Below are positions 54,055 to 62,917 of a stretch of 64,000 bases of DNA, piece by piece. Position 1 is the stretch's first letter. Every line of letters starts with the position of its first letter. The DNA lies in assembly GCA_019638675.1 (NCBI GenBank), contig JAHBTE010000001.1, positions 1,086,605 through 1,150,604 of the forward strand, given 5' to 3'. A model generated the notes under the pieces. The model was not told where the DNA came from. It worked only from the letters and a program-made list of their open reading frames with translations, and made no database searches. The position numbers and the translations under genes were made by a program. The stretch is from Fimbriimonadaceae bacterium (lineage in GTDB: Bacteria > Armatimonadota > Fimbriimonadia > Fimbriimonadales > Fimbriimonadaceae).

Positions 54055-55041
54055 ATGTCGAGTCAAGTTTCCGTGGATGTGATCGGGGTTCCGTTTGATT
54101 TGTGCGGAAAAATCTCGGGGAGCCGGCTCGGCCCTGCGGCCCTAAGGCTAAGGCAACTCAGCAAAGATCTGCGCGATTTAGGGCATTCCGTGACTGACCG
54201 CGGCGATGTCGTTGAACTTGAATACAGCTTGGCGGATTCTTATGCATCCAAAATGGCTCAAGCGCAGGCAATGTACAGTGCGCTCGCCGAGCAGGTTGAA
54301 ACGAGCATCAAAAACGGTTCAACCCCAGTTGTTTTAGGCGGTGATCATAGTCTTTCGATTGGCTCGGTCAGTGGCGCACTCAAAGCTTGCGGGCGAGATG
54401 ATCTTGCCGTGATCTGGGTAGACGCCCACATGGATTTAAACAACCCCGAAACGAGTCCTAGCGGGAATTTTCACGGGATGCCGCTTGCGGCTCTTTGCCG
54501 ATTGGACAAAGGTTCAACGTCGGCAAATCCCGAAGCTCCTCAGGTTTGGGACAAGATTCAGGAAGATGTTGTGCCGAATCCTGGTTTGAGAACCGATCGG
54601 GTAGCGTGGATTGGACTACGCGACGTTGACCCAGGTGAGATCAAGCATTACAACGGGTTTCAAGGCGAATCGGCTTGGGCAATGCAGGATATTGACCATT
54701 TGGGCATGCCAGGAGTTCTCGACGAATTAGATGCTTGGTTGCGCAAAACTGGCGCAAAGAAAGTATGGATTAGTTTTGATGTGGATTCCCTTGATCCCGT
54801 TCTCGCCCCCGGGACGGGAACTGCAGTTCGAGGTGGTTTGACTTACCGTGAGGGTCACCTTTTGGCTGAACTACTCTTTGAAATGCTGTTCCGCTCCGGT
54901 TCCGCTTACACCCTAGCGGGGGTTGATCTCGTCGAAGTGAACCCGATGGAAGATGCGAAGTCGAATACGGCCATTGCGGCGGTAGAGTGGATTTGTTCGT
55001 TGTTCGGGAAAAGGACAATGGTGAAGCGGATCAATGACTGA
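54055..55041 (+). CDS. Arginase
   Basis: A 328-residue ureohydrolase. Binuclear Mn ligands are seen in LGGDHSLSIGSV, WVDAHMDLNNPETSPSGNFHGMPLA and SFDVDSLDPVLAPGTGTAVRGGLTYREG. The N-terminal VDVIGVPFDLCGKISGSRLGPAALR and the SPSGNFHGMPLA loop favour arginase (arginine to ornithine and urea) over agmatinase. The ATG at 54055 is chosen; a longer in-frame ORF from 53968 runs into the divergent pdxT. Its 3' end overlaps kdsD by 8 bases. Confidence 0.9.
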   Translation: MSSQVSVDVIGVPFDLCGKISGSRLGPAALRLRQLSKDLRDLGHSVTDRGDVVELEYSLADSYASKMAQAQAMYSALAEQVETSIKNGSTPVVLGGDHSLSIGSVSGALKACGRDDLAVIWVDAHMDLNNPETSPSGNFHGMPLAALCRLDKGSTSANPEAPQVWDKIQEDVVPNPGLRTDRVAWIGLRDVDPGEIKHYNGFQGESAWAMQDIDHLGMPGVLDELDAWLRKTGAKKVWISFDVDSLDPVLAPGTGTAVRGGLTYREGHLLAELLFEMLFRSGSAYTLAGVDLVEVNPMEDAKSNTAIAAVEWICSLFGKRTMVKRIND

Positions 55042-55993
55042 TGCAATCGCCCGAGTGCTGAGGGAAGAAGCGGCGGCCCTTCTTTTGAAAGCCGATGGAA
55101 ACCATGCTGAATTTGTTCAGATGGTGGAATGGATTCTTGCGACCAAGGGGCGGTTGGTGACCTGCGGAATTGGTAAAAGTGGTCACATCGCAGCGAAGGC
55201 GGCGGCAACATTTGCGAGCACCGGAACTCCCTCATTCTTTTTGCACGCGGCCGAAGCAGTGCACGGAGACCTTGGAATGGTGACCGAACGCGATTTGGTT
55301 CTGGCTTACACTTATTCCGGGGAAACAGATGAAGTCGTCAGGTTATTTCCTTCATTTCGGCAAATCGGAGCCCGCTCGGCCGTGATGACGGGGCGAGCCG
55401 AGAGCTCAGCGGCCCGCGAAGCGGATTTGGTCTTGAACGTCGGCGTAGATCGAGAGGCTTGCCCAAATAATCTTGCTCCCACCACCAGCACTACCATGAT
55501 GCTGGCTTGCAGTGATGCGCTTGCGGTTGCGGCAATGGAGGCCCGTAATTTCGGTTCGGACGACTTTGCCAAATACCACCCGGCGGGGGCGTTGGGTCGG
55601 CGATTGCTTCTCACTGTTCGCGATGTGATGCGAACCGGAGAAGATTTGGCTGTCTCCCATCCAGATACTTCGGTCGTGGAGATAATGCGGACGATCACGC
55701 AAGCGGGGGCCGGCGGATCGTGCGTGGTTGATTCTCAAGGCGCATTACTTGGGTTTGTTTCTGATGGCGACTTAAGACGGTGGATCGTGGATGGACACTC
55801 GGCAACGAGCGGTTCGGCACAAGAACTCATGAGTTCGGGCGGCCCGACAGTTGAACCTGGATTACTGGCGATTGATGCTTTTGAGGCTTTCCAAAACTAT
55901 CCCAAAAAGATCGGCGAAATGCCAGTTGTTGAAGATGGCAAGGTAGTCGGACTGCTGGTTCTCAAAGATTTGTTGCGCAGCGGCATAGTTTGA
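55034..55993 (+). CDS. kdsD: Arabinose-5-phosphate isomerase, KpsF/GutQ family
   Basis: A 319-residue protein with a SIS domain (about 30-170: TCGIGKSGHIAAKAAATFASTGTPSFFLHAAEAVHGDLGM, then YSGETDEVVRLFP) and two CBS domains (about 205-315; VRDVMRTGEDLAV, VVDSQGALLGFVSDGDLRRWI, MPVVEDGKVVGLLVLKDLLR). It converts ribulose-5-P to arabinose-5-P, the entry to Kdo for LPS, which supports a diderm envelope. It overlaps the arginase gene, an unusual pairing. No other kds genes are near. Confidence 0.93.
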   Translation: MTDAIARVLREEAAALLLKADGNHAEFVQMVEWILATKGRLVTCGIGKSGHIAAKAAATFASTGTPSFFLHAAEAVHGDLGMVTERDLVLAYTYSGETDEVVRLFPSFRQIGARSAVMTGRAESSAAREADLVLNVGVDREACPNNLAPTTSTTMMLACSDALAVAAMEARNFGSDDFAKYHPAGALGRRLLLTVRDVMRTGEDLAVSHPDTSVVEIMRTITQAGAGGSCVVDSQGALLGFVSDGDLRRWIVDGHSATSGSAQELMSSGGPTVEPGLLAIDAFEAFQNYPKKIGEMPVVEDGKVVGLLVLKDLLRSGIV

Positions 55994-56010
55994 GTCGGTA
56001 ACCTAATCCC

Positions 56011-58182
56011 ATGTTGGGGATACGCTTGTTGTGTGGATTGTTGCTGATGGCTCCGGTAATGGGGCAAACTCAGACCTTGAAAACACGCTGGACGGACTCC
56101 GTTACCCCCCAAAACGTACATCAGGAATACCCGCGCCCGCAAATGGTGCGCGACGAGTGGGTAAACCTCAACGGAACCTGGCAGTACGCAATCAACGGCA
56201 AGTGGGGAGAGATCTTGGTGCCGTTTCCCGTGGAATCTAAGCTTTCGGGCGTTCAAAAAACGCTGAAACCGAGTGATACGCTTCACTACCATCGGAACTT
56301 CCGCATGTTTGAAGGCGCACGCACCCATCTCCTTCATATCGGCGCCAGCGACTGGAAGACCAGGGTGGAGGTCAACGGTCAAATAGTGGGCGAACACGAA
56401 GGCGGGTTCGACCCGATTACTATTGATATTACGAAGGCCCTGAGCAACGACAGGGAAGTCCAATCACTGGATATTTTTGTCACCGATCCTACTGACTCCG
56501 GCCCTCAACCTCGCGGCAAGCAAGTTCTGAAGCCAGGCGGAATATTTTATGTTCCGACCAGCGGAATTTGGCAAACGGTTTGGATGGAGCCAGTTCACGA
56601 CACGTTTTACATTTCATATTTGGATATCCACGCTGACCCAGCCACGGGAAAGATCACCGTCTCCCCGACTACTAGTAACGGGGAAAAGGGATACGTGGAA
56701 GTGGAAGTTCTCCAAAACCGAAAGCGGCTTGCTCAGGCAGAAGCACTTGGAAAAGCTGAAGTCACCGTTCGTAATCCCAAGTTGTGGAGTCCGGAATCGC
56801 CAACCCTGTACGATCTCAAGATCAAGCTGGTTGGCGACGATGGTCGCGTGTATGACGAAGTGAAAAGCTACACGGCGTTCCGCAAATTCAGTATCGAACG
56901 CGATAAGGATGGAGTCAAAAAGTTCTTTCTCAACGGAAAGCCGTACTTCCTTATGGGAACGCTCGACCAAGGGTTCTGGCCCGACGGTCTTTTCACTGCT
57001 CCAAGCGATGAAGCCCTGAAATACGACCTAGAAGTTCAAAAACGGCTTGGGTTTAACTTCATTCGCAAGCACGTCAAAGTCGAACCTGCGCGTTGGTATT
57101 ACCACTGCGACAGGCTCGGCTTGCTGGTCATACAGGATATGCCAAGCGGCGACCGCTCCATCGGCCCGAACGATCCCGATATCGTGCGGACTCCTGAGTC
57201 GGCGGCGATATTTAAGAAAGAGCTCAAGGCGATGATCGATTCGCTCAAAAATCATCCATCGATTTTTAGTTGGGTGGTTTTTAACGAAGGTTGGGGTCAG
57301 TTTGATACGGTTGCTATGGCGGATTGGACTCAAAACTATGATCAAACTCGCCTTGCCCATGCGGTGACTGGATGGGCAGATCGAGGGGTAGGTGCGTTCA
57401 AAGATCCGCACATTTATCCTGGGCCGGGTGCGCCGACTCCCGATGCGAATCGGGCTTTGCTCCTTGGCGAATACGGTGGCCTTGGTTTACCAATTCCTGG
57501 GCATATGTGGCAAGAATCCGGTTGGGGATATCAAAGCTACAAAACTCAGGATGAACTTACAAATGCGTTCTGCGACCTGATGTTTCAGCTGAGAATTCTG
57601 AAAGGGAACGGGCTTTCAGGTGCCGTCTACACGCAGACGACCGATGTCGAAACCGAAACCAACGGGTTGATGACTTACGACCGTGCGATGCTGAAAATGG
57701 ATGAAAAGCGCATCACGCAGGCGATTAAAGATGTCTACAAGCCGGCTCCAAAAATTGAAGTGTTGCTTCCCACCAGTGAGCAGGTCGCACAAAAGTGGCT
57801 CGTGACGACCGAGAATCCTGGAGCAGATTGGGTGAAAGCAAAATCTTGGGCAGGAGAATCAGAGAAAATCGGCGGATTCGGCACTCCGGAAACACCTGGC
57901 TCCATCGTCCGAAGCCGATGGGATACGCCGGATATCTGGCTTCGTCGGAGTTTTACAATCAAAGATTCTGTGACGGATGGGGTTTATCTCAAGGTCAGTC
58001 ACGACGACGACGTGGAAGTCTATTTGGATGGAAAACTGGTTTTCAAAGCGGGTGGATGGACGACTTCTTATAAGCTGGTCAAGCTAGGCGGGATTAAGCC
58101 GGGGAATCACGAGCTTCGGATTCATGTTCACCAAAATCAGGGCGGTCAGTATATTGATGCTGGTTTAGTGAGAGTTCGATAG
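56011..58182 (+). CDS. Secreted glycoside hydrolase family 2 enzyme
   Basis: A 723-residue exported glycosidase. Signal peptide MLGIRLLCGLLLMAPVMGQ, then the GH2 sugar-binding jelly roll (EWVNLNGTWQYAI, IGASDWKTRVEVNGQIVGEHEGGF), an immunoglobulin-like domain and the TIM barrel. The acid/base Glu lies in SWVVFNEGWG and the nucleophile Glu is probably in LLLGEYGGLG. The last about 110 residues form an extra carbohydrate-binding-like beta domain (VSHDDDVEVYLDGKLVF). The substrate could be a beta-galactoside, mannoside or glucuronide; the sequence seen does not decide. It starts 17 bases after kdsD. Confidence 0.88.
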   Translation: MLGIRLLCGLLLMAPVMGQTQTLKTRWTDSVTPQNVHQEYPRPQMVRDEWVNLNGTWQYAINGKWGEILVPFPVESKLSGVQKTLKPSDTLHYHRNFRMFEGARTHLLHIGASDWKTRVEVNGQIVGEHEGGFDPITIDITKALSNDREVQSLDIFVTDPTDSGPQPRGKQVLKPGGIFYVPTSGIWQTVWMEPVHDTFYISYLDIHADPATGKITVSPTTSNGEKGYVEVEVLQNRKRLAQAEALGKAEVTVRNPKLWSPESPTLYDLKIKLVGDDGRVYDEVKSYTAFRKFSIERDKDGVKKFFLNGKPYFLMGTLDQGFWPDGLFTAPSDEALKYDLEVQKRLGFNFIRKHVKVEPARWYYHCDRLGLLVIQDMPSGDRSIGPNDPDIVRTPESAAIFKKELKAMIDSLKNHPSIFSWVVFNEGWGQFDTVAMADWTQNYDQTRLAHAVTGWADRGVGAFKDPHIYPGPGAPTPDANRALLLGEYGGLGLPIPGHMWQESGWGYQSYKTQDELTNAFCDLMFQLRILKGNGLSGAVYTQTTDVETETNGLMTYDRAMLKMDEKRITQAIKDVYKPAPKIEVLLPTSEQVAQKWLVTTENPGADWVKAKSWAGESEKIGGFGTPETPGSIVRSRWDTPDIWLRRSFTIKDSVTDGVYLKVSHDDDVEVYLDGKLVFKAGGWTTSYKLVKLGGIKPGNHELRIHVHQNQGGQYIDAGLVRVR

Positions 58183-58221
58183 GCGTTGATTAAGTTAAAA
58201 ACACTCGTTTTGCACCCAGTG

Positions 58222-58227
58222 TATAAT
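58222..58227 (+). promoter_or_regulatory. Consensus -10 box just before the Mrr-like gene (possible leaderless mRNA)
   Basis: TATAAT sits 7 bases before the TTG start at 58235, the spacing expected for transcription starting on the start codon. No Shine-Dalgarno sequence and no good -35 were seen. Confidence 0.4.
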
Positions 58228-58234
58228 CTTCAGA

Positions 58235-59104
58235 TTGCATATATTTGCCCTTAAAAAAGCCATAGTTGATGCAATTTGTGCTTGCTTTTGGTTTCACAAC
58301 GAACTCCGAGAGTTTATGCTGAGTTGTGGTGTGCCTGAAAATTATTACGATGCCCAAGTAAAACAACATGCGAATAAGCGCGCATATATAAATACTGTAC
58401 TGACCGATTTGGAAAATCGTGGAAAACCTGGGCTTAATATCATTGATCGTATTGCGATTGAATTGTGTACTTTTCAAGGTGATGTTTATGCGGAAAAGCT
58501 TGATCCTGCTGTTGCCAAGGACAAGCTCAGTGTGTTGCGAAAGGTTGCCGTAGAACGTGGGCTAATCCATCCTGCTGGTGCATCGTCAAAATGGATTGCT
58601 CCAATTAAGTCAGAATCAAAAGAAGCTGAAATTGAGAGTCTACGCGGCCAGTTCGATCTGCTTTACAGATGGAAAGGTACTTCTCAAGAGCGTGGAATAG
58701 AGTTTCAAAAATTTTTAGGAAACATGTTTCGTGCATATGGCTTGGAGTATCATCCGCCGTTTAGAACTACTGGTCAAGAGATTGACGGCATGTTTATATT
58801 TGGAGATCGAAGGTATTTAATCGAAGCAAAGTGGGAAAAGACGGAGGCAAACTTTGAAGCTTTGAGCCATTTCCATAGTAAATGTTCGACAAAGTTTACA
58901 GGTACTGTCGGCCTGTTTGTGAGTATGGAAGGTTTTTCTGATGAGGCTCTAGCGGCACTTGATAAGCTGGGCGAAAGTCGATTTATTTTATTGAGTGGAA
59001 TTGCGCTAATGAAGATTATTGATCGTACCGTTTCGTTGCCAGATGCCTTACACTTAATGATAAACGACGCTCACAAGCGTGGGGTTGAAGTAGTGACCTT
59101 TTAA
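58235..59104 (+). CDS. Mrr-like restriction-endonuclease-fold protein
   Basis: A 289-residue AT-rich gene, unlike its neighbours (22 G+C of 60 at 58381-58440 by hand count). The N-terminal about 100 residues are helical (KKAIVDAICACFWFHNELREF, IDRIAIELCTFQGDVYAEKL) and resemble no domain I can name. The C-terminal half is a PD-(D/E)XK nuclease of the Mrr type: GIEFQKFLGNMFRAYGLE, then GQEIDGMFIFGDRRYLIEAKW with Asp, Glu and Lys at catalytic spacing, then QF-like FTGTVGLFVSMEGFSDEA. The ending NDAHKRGVEVVTF is complete. A stand-alone defence-type nuclease without a methylase is plausible. The TTG start is uncertain; the next in-frame Met is about residue 28. Confidence 0.75.
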   Translation: MHIFALKKAIVDAICACFWFHNELREFMLSCGVPENYYDAQVKQHANKRAYINTVLTDLENRGKPGLNIIDRIAIELCTFQGDVYAEKLDPAVAKDKLSVLRKVAVERGLIHPAGASSKWIAPIKSESKEAEIESLRGQFDLLYRWKGTSQERGIEFQKFLGNMFRAYGLEYHPPFRTTGQEIDGMFIFGDRRYLIEAKWEKTEANFEALSHFHSKCSTKFTGTVGLFVSMEGFSDEALAALDKLGESRFILLSGIALMKIIDRTVSLPDALHLMINDAHKRGVEVVTF

Positions 59105-59107
59105 GAA

Positions 59108-59150
59108 TAAAGATGGGGTTCGCCTTATGTACTGGAGAACCCCATCTTTA
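59108..59150. terminator. Bidirectional terminator between the Mrr-like gene and rpmA
   Basis: A perfect 14-bp stem, TAAAGATGGGGTTC / GAACCCCATCTTTA, with a 15-base loop lies 3 bases after the nuclease stop and 16 bases past the end of rpmA. Its A/T ends make it usable from both strands. Confidence 0.85.
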
Positions 59151-59166
59151 TGGAATTGAGTTAAGT

Positions 59167-59430
59167 TTATGCCGAAATTTCTTCTGCGTAGACGCTGATG
59201 CGTCGCTTGCCCTTTGGGCCTTCAAACTTCACTTGACCGTCGATCTTTGCGTAGATGGTGTGGTCGTTACCGATTCCAACGTTGACGCCTGGGTGGAACT
59301 TGGTGCCGCGCTGTCGAACCAAGATCATGCCTGGTTTAACGACTTCGCCGCCGAACTTCTTCACTCCAAGGCGATTACTATTGGAATCGCGACCGTTTTT
59401 ACTGGAACCTTGTCCTTTCTTATGTGCCAT
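59167..59430 (-). CDS. rpmA: Ribosomal protein bL27
   Basis: An 87-residue protein of the large subunit, near the peptidyl-transferase centre. It begins [26 protein letters not shown] without the cleaved extension found in Firmicutes, and [32 protein letters not shown] is fully typical. It follows rplU by 3 bases. Confidence 0.97.
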   Translation of the reverse strand: MAHKKGQGSSKNGRDSNSNRLGVKKFGGEVVKPGMILVRQRGTKFHPGVNVGIGNDHTIYAKIDGQVKFEGPKGKRRISVYAEEISA

Positions 59431-59433
59431 GGA

Positions 59434-59751
59434 TTACTTTCCTCCACCAACTTCGGTGACGCGCAAAATGGTTTGTGGCTGGCGGTGTCCCCAGCGCTTG
59501 CGAACATTTTTCTTCGCTTTATAGTTGAAACCGTTGATCTTCTTGGCTTTGCCTTGTCGGACGATGGTGGCTTTTACCTTGGCGCCCTTTACAAACGGGC
59601 TGCCCATGGTGACTTTATCGCCATCGCAGACCATGACTACTTCGCCGAGTTCTACGGCATCGCCGGCTTCTCCGTTAATCTTTTCAACGGTCAGCAATTC
59701 ATCTTTTGCTGCCTTATACTGTTTTCCACCGGTCTTAACAATCACATACAT
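59434..59751 (-). CDS. rplU: Ribosomal protein bL21
   Basis: A 105-residue large-subunit protein: [25 protein letters not shown], then [40 protein letters not shown] with the conserved basic C-terminal loop that binds 23S rRNA. It forms an operon with rpmA, as in most bacteria. Just before the ATG the minus strand reads CCAAAGGCG-CAACT-CGCCTTGG then AGAA, so the ribosome site touches a hairpin that could mediate feedback. Confidence 0.97.
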   Translation of the reverse strand: MYVIVKTGGKQYKAAKDELLTVEKINGEAGDAVELGEVVMVCDGDKVTMGSPFVKGAKVKATIVRQGKAKKINGFNYKAKKNVRKRWGHRQPQTILRVTEVGGGK

Positions 59752-59801
59752 CTCAATTCTCCAAGGCGAGTTGCGCCTTTGGCGTAGAGTCGCGAACAGA
59801 A

Positions 59802-59831
59802 ATTATGGCAGGGAGTTGCTTCATTCAGCAA
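59802..59831 (-). promoter_or_regulatory. Promoter for rplU-rpmA
   Basis: On the minus strand: TTGCTG (59831-59826), an 18-base spacer and CATAAT (59807-59802), close to the sigma-70 consensus. Transcription would start near 59795, about 43 bases before the rplU ATG, and include a small hairpin. Confidence 0.6.
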
Positions 59832-59886
59832 GAGAAAGTCCTCGGATGGGGTCCCTTGGGCATGAATTGGGGCCAATCGCCTACGA

Positions 59887-60960
59887 TTAAGCCGCGTTTT
59901 GCTTCTCTTTCGGCACGTCATCCGGGCCGCAAACCTTGTTCCGCCCCGTGTGCTTGGCGGCATAAAGCGCGTTGTCAGCGACTTTCAGCAACCTTTGCGG
60001 ATGCACTCCCCATTGCGGGCCGAACGAATAGCCAAGCGATGCAGTAATCGGTTTTTCTCCACCCGCTTTTGGATGGTAAACGACTCGCCGAATGTGGTCA
60101 AGCGCGGAAAGCGCGACGATTTCGGTGAGTTGCTCATCAGCCGACGGAAGGATGAGCGTGAATTCTTCACCTCCATATCGAGCGGCCATTCCTTTTTCAC
60201 CGACAGCTTTAGCAAGCGCATTTGCAACCGATTTGAGAACGAAGTCGCCAGCATCGTGACCATACGCTTCATTAAATTGGCGGAAATGGTCAACGTCCAC
60301 CATCACCACTCCAAGATTCTTGCGACCAGACTTAATTTCTTCGCACTGCTCACGCAGAAAATCCTGCATGGATCGGTGATTACTTAGTCCGGTGAGCGGG
60401 TCTGATGTTGCCATCAATTCAATGCTTTCAAATAATTGAGCCGACTGTAGAACCAGGGCGAGTTGTTCGGCAACCGTGGCGTGGAGGCTTCGTTCTAAAA
60501 GGAACTGCTCTTGCTCACGCGGAGCCATGAGCTCGAGGTAGCCAATGTTGCGGTCGGTGAGGTGGAGAGGCAGTAAAGCGCGAAGTCCGTCTTCCCATAC
60601 TTCCCACACTGCCATGTTAGACATCTTTTCAGGAGCTTGAACTGGCTTCAAACCTGGTCTGGACGGACTCTGGTGAGCGGAGGCGATCGAGACCAACTTG
60701 CCGTTTTCGTACATCCATACTCGAACGCTGAGTAGGTTCAAGGCTCCCTTAATTGTATGAGCCGCGTGGAGTGCCGCAGGATGTACTGTTTGATGCAGGT
60801 TGAACGCAGTGCCAATACGCTTTAGAACAAGTGATTCTCGTTCGGCAGTTTCCAGTTGAGCAATAGAAATGGCGATAGCCTCGCGATGGATTTGCTCCTC
60901 GGGACTATCAAATGGCAATGAACGCCACTTAAGAATCTTATCAAATAGGTTTTCGGACAC
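59887..60960 (-). CDS. GAF-GGDEF diguanylate cyclase
   Basis: A 357-residue cytosolic protein. A GAF-type sensor domain (about 45-185, AHTIKGALNLLSVRVWMYENGKL and RNIGYLELMAPR) precedes a GGDEF domain (about 190-345: DPLTGLSNHRSM, VVMVDVDHFRQFNEAYGHDAGD, ARYGGEEFTLIL). GGEEF is a catalytically competent signature, making c-di-GMP from two GTP. The product-inhibition site RxxD before GGEEF is not there (GEKGMAARYGGEEF), so feedback inhibition may be absent. The product could act on the type IV pili, but only shared presence in the window supports this. Divergent from the clostripain-like gene. Confidence 0.9.
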   Translation of the reverse strand: MSENLFDKILKWRSLPFDSPEEQIHREAIAISIAQLETAERESLVLKRIGTAFNLHQTVHPAALHAAHTIKGALNLLSVRVWMYENGKLVSIASAHQSPSRPGLKPVQAPEKMSNMAVWEVWEDGLRALLPLHLTDRNIGYLELMAPREQEQFLLERSLHATVAEQLALVLQSAQLFESIELMATSDPLTGLSNHRSMQDFLREQCEEIKSGRKNLGVVMVDVDHFRQFNEAYGHDAGDFVLKSVANALAKAVGEKGMAARYGGEEFTLILPSADEQLTEIVALSALDHIRRVVYHPKAGGEKPITASLGYSFGPQWGVHPQRLLKVADNALYAAKHTGRNKVCGPDDVPKEKQNAA

Positions 60961-61036
60961 TGGTCTCCGCTCAAATTATCGGATTGAAACTGGCAGTGCG
61001 TCAGACCAGTTTTTGGATAATTTTGAGAACGATGGC

Positions 61037-62917
61037 ATGGTTTTCCACGTCAGCTTCTGTGTGAAGTGTTTTTCTTGGTCGAAGTCCATTGCGGTGCTTT
61101 TCGCGTGCTCAACTATCGCCCTCATCGCCGGATGTGGTGGCGGGGGCGGCGGAACGTCGACATCGAACAATGCGCTCGGCCCGTGCGCGGTTACAACTAC
61201 GGTCGGATCGTTAACCTACAACACAACGTGGGGATCATCCCCTAACAACGCTTCTCAAGTCATACAGATTATTAATGTTGATGGGTTTGTTATTCGCACG
61301 GATTCGGTTAATCGCAATGGCGTTCCTAATAGTTCCATCACGTTGACCAACCTCACTTCAGGAATCCACATGATTCGGGCAACCCTCTACTCGGGGGCAA
61401 ACGCTTCTGGCTCGACTCTTGGAACCGCAAGTGCAATTTTAGATTTGTGTTCTAACGGCCCGGGTGGAGCAAACGTGACGATGGATTTCAGTGCAGGTGC
61501 AACGGTGACCGACCTTTCAGTTGCTCCGACACCAATCACAATCAAAGAGCAGAATCTGAATCAATTTGTAGCCATTGCGAAAGCAGGCAATAGTATCGGA
61601 TTCTTGCCACCATCTGATTTGAACTGGTCGGTGCAAGGAGGCATCGGAACCGTTTCTTCCACTGGGCAGTTCACTGCCACGAACATTGGTAACGGAACGG
61701 TTACAGTTAACTCTAACTCGACCCTACTTTCCGGCTTAGCGGTGGTGAACGTCACTCAGCGCACGATTACGCAAGGTAAGTGGACGATCATTGTGTTCTT
61801 GAACGCGGCGAATGACTTGTATTCGTTTAGCACGCTCAACATGAACCAAATGGAGCAAGTTGCCAGCAATCCCGACGTTCGCTTTGTTGTTCAGTGGAAG
61901 CAGAGCAAAACGGCTTATGGTGGATCTTCGTTTGATGGAGTTCGCCGTTACTTAGTCAAGCCGGATAACACTTCGGCAATTGCTAGTGAATTAGTACAGA
62001 ACAATGTTCAAGACAACTTTGGCAATGCTCTTGATATGGGTAGTCCGCAGGTATTAAATGACTTCATTACTTGGGCGAAGACAAACTATCCTGCCGACCG
62101 ATATGCGTTGATCCTTTGGAATCATGGCAATGGCTGGCAACGCGGATTGGAAGATGAACAGCCAACCCGAGCATTTAGCTACGACGACCAATACGGCACT
62201 TCAATTAAAACTTGGCAAACCAACCAGGCACTCAACGGGCACCATTTCGACATCATCGGCTGGGATGCCAGCTTGATGCAGATGATTGAAGTGGCGTACG
62301 AAGCTCGGAGCTATGCAGATTACATTGTTGGCAGCGAAGAAAGCCCGCCAGGAGAAGGGTATCCGTATCACTTGATCTTCGATAATTTCCGGGATACGCC
62401 AGATGCTTCGACGTTGACGCTTGCACAGGCATTTGTAGACGGGATGCAAGAGCAGACTCTGCCCGGGAATATCTATCAGTTCCGCAAGATCACGCAAAGC
62501 GTTTTGCAGACCAACCAGTTGTCAAATGTAACGGCAAAACTTTCGGTGCTTGCAGATGAACTCTCGGCTAATCGGCTTGGGATGGTCAGTCAGATTCAAA
62601 ATATCCGAGCAACTGCACAAAGTTATTCTCCCAACAGCACGCGTTACTACCGAGATATCACAGACTTGTGCTTGAAATTTGAGGCAGATTCATCTGGCAA
62701 TGTTCCGACTTCGGTGAAAACTGCTTGCGCCGATGTGCGAACAGCTTTAAGCCAAGCGGTGGTTTATGAATTCCATAACAGTCAGTCGCCGAACAGCAAT
62801 GGCTTGTCCATTGACTTCTCACCTAATCTGACTTTTTCCACCTACCGATCAGACTACATTCAACTCAAATTTGCGATTGATTCGCAGTGGGATGAGTGGC
62901 TTTCTCTGGCCCCATAA
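61037..62917 (+). CDS. Clostripain-like (C11) lipoprotein with the catalytic Cys replaced by Ser
   Basis: From the ATG at 61037 about 626 residues. A lipoprotein signal ends in the lipobox LIAGC, followed by Gly6. A BIG2-like domain (LSVAPTPITIKEQN to NVTQRTI, about 155-245) precedes the caspase-fold peptidase domain of the clostripain family: KWTIIVFLNAANDLYSFS, YALILWNHGNGWQRG with the catalytic His at about 363, and FDIIGWDASLMQMIEVAYEAR. In C11 peptidases the last motif reads DACLM with the nucleophile Cys; here the codon at 62270-62272 is AGC, Ser, about residue 412. The enzyme may be inactive or use Ser. A stop upstream and the lipobox fix the start reasonably well. Confidence 0.85.
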   Translation: MVFHVSFCVKCFSWSKSIAVLFACSTIALIAGCGGGGGGTSTSNNALGPCAVTTTVGSLTYNTTWGSSPNNASQVIQIINVDGFVIRTDSVNRNGVPNSSITLTNLTSGIHMIRATLYSGANASGSTLGTASAILDLCSNGPGGANVTMDFSAGATVTDLSVAPTPITIKEQNLNQFVAIAKAGNSIGFLPPSDLNWSVQGGIGTVSSTGQFTATNIGNGTVTVNSNSTLLSGLAVVNVTQRTITQGKWTIIVFLNAANDLYSFSTLNMNQMEQVASNPDVRFVVQWKQSKTAYGGSSFDGVRRYLVKPDNTSAIASELVQNNVQDNFGNALDMGSPQVLNDFITWAKTNYPADRYALILWNHGNGWQRGLEDEQPTRAFSYDDQYGTSIKTWQTNQALNGHHFDIIGWDASLMQMIEVAYEARSYADYIVGSEESPPGEGYPYHLIFDNFRDTPDASTLTLAQAFVDGMQEQTLPGNIYQFRKITQSVLQTNQLSNVTAKLSVLADELSANRLGMVSQIQNIRATAQSYSPNSTRYYRDITDLCLKFEADSSGNVPTSVKTACADVRTALSQAVVYEFHNSQSPNSNGLSIDFSPNLTFSTYRSDYIQLKFAIDSQWDEWLSLAP

